The notes under the pieces were generated by a model. The model had not been told where the DNA came from. It saw only the letters and a list, made by a program, of their open reading frames with translations, and searched no databases. 7,351 nucleotides of DNA. Origin: an uncultured Clostridia bacterium (lineage in GTDB: Bacteria; Bacillota; Clostridia; Lachnospirales; Lachnospiraceae). Both the position numbers and the translations under genes were made by a program. Shown piece by piece: positions 6,499-7,351 of the stretch (position 1 is its first letter; every line of letters begins with the position of its first letter). The stretch lies in contig CALASV010000177.1 in the NCBI GenBank assembly GCA_937888895.1, forward strand, positions 1 to 7,351, written 5' to 3'.

Positions 6499-6537
6499 AT
6501 TTGATAAATTTAAAAATAAAAAATGCTTTTATCAAAT
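6499..6537. repeat. Second 10-bp inverted repeat sharing an arm with the terminator
   Basis: ATTTGATAAA (6499-6508) and TTTATCAAAT (6528-6537) are perfect reverse complements 19 bp apart. The right arm overlaps the distal arm of the neighbouring terminator, so only one of the two hairpins can form at a time. It lies between the end of the 262-residue gene and the sigma operon. Confidence 0.55.
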
Positions 6538-6566
6538 AGATTTTCTTTCCTACCTGATAAAAGCAT
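6518..6566 (-). terminator. Rho-independent terminator overlapping the end of the 262-residue gene
   Basis: On the minus strand ATGCTTTTATCA (6566 to 6555) pairs perfectly with TGATAAAAGCAT (6534 to 6523), a 12-bp stem with a 20-base loop, followed directly by T-rich sequence: six T, one A, five T. The first arm lies inside the last sense codons of the upstream gene, and its stop codon falls at the loop edge. The stem is AT-rich, so efficiency is uncertain. Confidence 0.75.
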
Positions 6567-7351
6567 CCTCATAGAATGTTTCCTCTTTCAAACTTTCTTG
6601 TATCTCAATATTATTTATCCATTCTAATGTTTTATACTTCCACAAAAAATCATTTAATTTTTCTTGTGCTTCTTTTACAGAAAAGCAAAAAATATGTTCT
6701 AACTTTTGAAACTTCTTATCTTCTGTATCAAAATAAACATTAATATGTAGCAATGATGTCCCACTAATTATATCAATATCACGAATATACTCTTGCAATT
6801 CCAAAAAAATTGTGTAATAAGATAATTCTAAACTACATACTAAAATATCTCTATCCCAATAAAACTCTGTTAATTCATATTGTTCTGATGGTAGTTTAAA
6901 TGTATAATTTTCAAAAAAAGAATTTAAAACAATCTTCCAACCTTCTGGTATCTTTATTGGAATATAACAAAATGATAATTTATAAGAATACTTTCTTCCC
7001 TGATATGCTTTCATACTTTTGATATTTCTATTTTTTCTTTCAGCATCCCATATTGGATATATCCATTCAATTTGATGAACATCCCAATTATTAGGATGTT
7101 CATATTTATTAGCAAAATACTTTACTTTTTCAAAAATATCTTTTATATTAGTACATAATATATCTTCTAAAACATATAATTCATTATCATATAGTTGTAT
7201 CTGAACTAAAATTTTATATACAATAGTATCACATTCTTTTTGTGTTTGCACAATAATAGACAAAATATAGTCTTGAAAGGAAAATTTTTTTCGTTCTGTA
7301 TGCTGATATTTTAATTCCACTAATCTAAGTTTATCCAATAAATTTATATCA
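6550..7351 (-). CDS. Protein of unknown family with two internal repeats, 5' end probably outside window
   Basis: I do not recognise this protein. The visible product is 262 residues from a TTG at 7338 and appears soluble, rich in aromatic and charged residues, with no signal peptide or clear membrane helix. Residues 38-79 and 194-235 are two 42-residue units that align without gaps; the core LEDILCTNIKDIFEKVKYFANKY matches LEHIFCFSVKEAQEKLNDFLWKY at 10 of 23 positions, suggesting two related alpha/beta halves. The strand, E-x-[IV], then K-E-A-x-E-K helix pattern recalls small DUF4288-like domains, but weakly. TTG 7338 has no ribosome site and the frame stays open to the window edge, so the true start may lie beyond 7351. 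It ends in its own terminator, separate from the sigma operon. An immunity-type or phage/accessory role is possible but unsupported. Confidence 0.7.
   Translation of the reverse strand, partial: DINLLDKLRLVELKYQHTERKKFSFQDYILSIIVQTQKECDTIVYKILVQIQLYDNELYVLEDILCTNIKDIFEKVKYFANKYEHPNNWDVHQIEWIYPIWDAERKNRNIKSMKAYQGRKYSYKLSFCYIPIKIPEGWKIVLNSFFENYTFKLPSEQYELTEFYWDRDILVCSLELSYYTIFLELQEYIRDIDIISGTSLLHINVYFDTEDKKFQKLEHIFCFSVKEAQEKLNDFLWKYKTLEWINNIEIQESLKEETFYEDAFIR

Noticed and set aside
1..7351. CRISPR arrays, tRNA or rRNA genes, insertion sequences
   Set aside because: No spaced direct repeats, tRNA-like cloverleaf, transposase or terminal repeat pair was seen.

Overview
The window is very AT-rich DNA with Shine-Dalgarno sites of the GAAAGGA/GGAGG type and A/T-ending codons. 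Its protein families (a seven-helix hybrid kinase, an ECF sigma factor with a zinc-free membrane anti-sigma protein, a small CSIC protein beside a flavodoxin-like gene) point to a low-GC Firmicute, most likely a gut clostridium of the Lachnospiraceae type. This is inferred from family resemblance; there is no rRNA or other phylogenetic marker here.

Layout. Positions 1-253 hold a 31-codon reading frame with a good ribosome site that looks like the amino end of a DUF2304 membrane protein and then breaks down. It runs into a long hybrid sensor histidine kinase (254-2527, +) that has no convincing start codon. A bidirectional terminator (2543-2602) separates the kinase from a converging three-gene minus-strand operon (4343 to 2617). 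In transcription order this encodes an iron-sulfur flavoprotein-like reductase, a 73-residue CSIC protein of unknown function, and an RmlD-like sugar-nucleotide reductase. The reductase operon is divergent from a two-gene plus-strand module (4517-5057): a DUF4258 protein and a YgiT/MqsA-type zinc-finger protein, one base apart, with the layout of a toxin-antitoxin pair. Its promoter (TTGATA-17 bp-TATACT) overlaps a perfect 9-bp inverted repeat that looks like an operator.

A second bidirectional terminator (5073-5124) separates the module from a converging sigma/anti-sigma pair (6417 to 5139, minus). Those two genes overlap by 20 bases, and a perfect 20-bp palindrome sits just upstream of the sigma gene. 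The right edge (6550 to beyond 7351, minus) carries a protein of unknown family containing two related copies of a 42-residue unit. Its transcript ends in a terminator whose first arm lies inside the last codons.

The cassettes look independent: signalling (kinase), redox/sugar-nucleotide metabolism, a stress or addiction-like module, and an envelope-sensing sigma system. The most notable points are the palindromic candidate operators, the two terminators that resemble each other beyond their stems, the broken DUF2304-like gene running into a kinase without a clear start, and the internal duplication in the orphan protein. No clearly new multi-gene system is visible.
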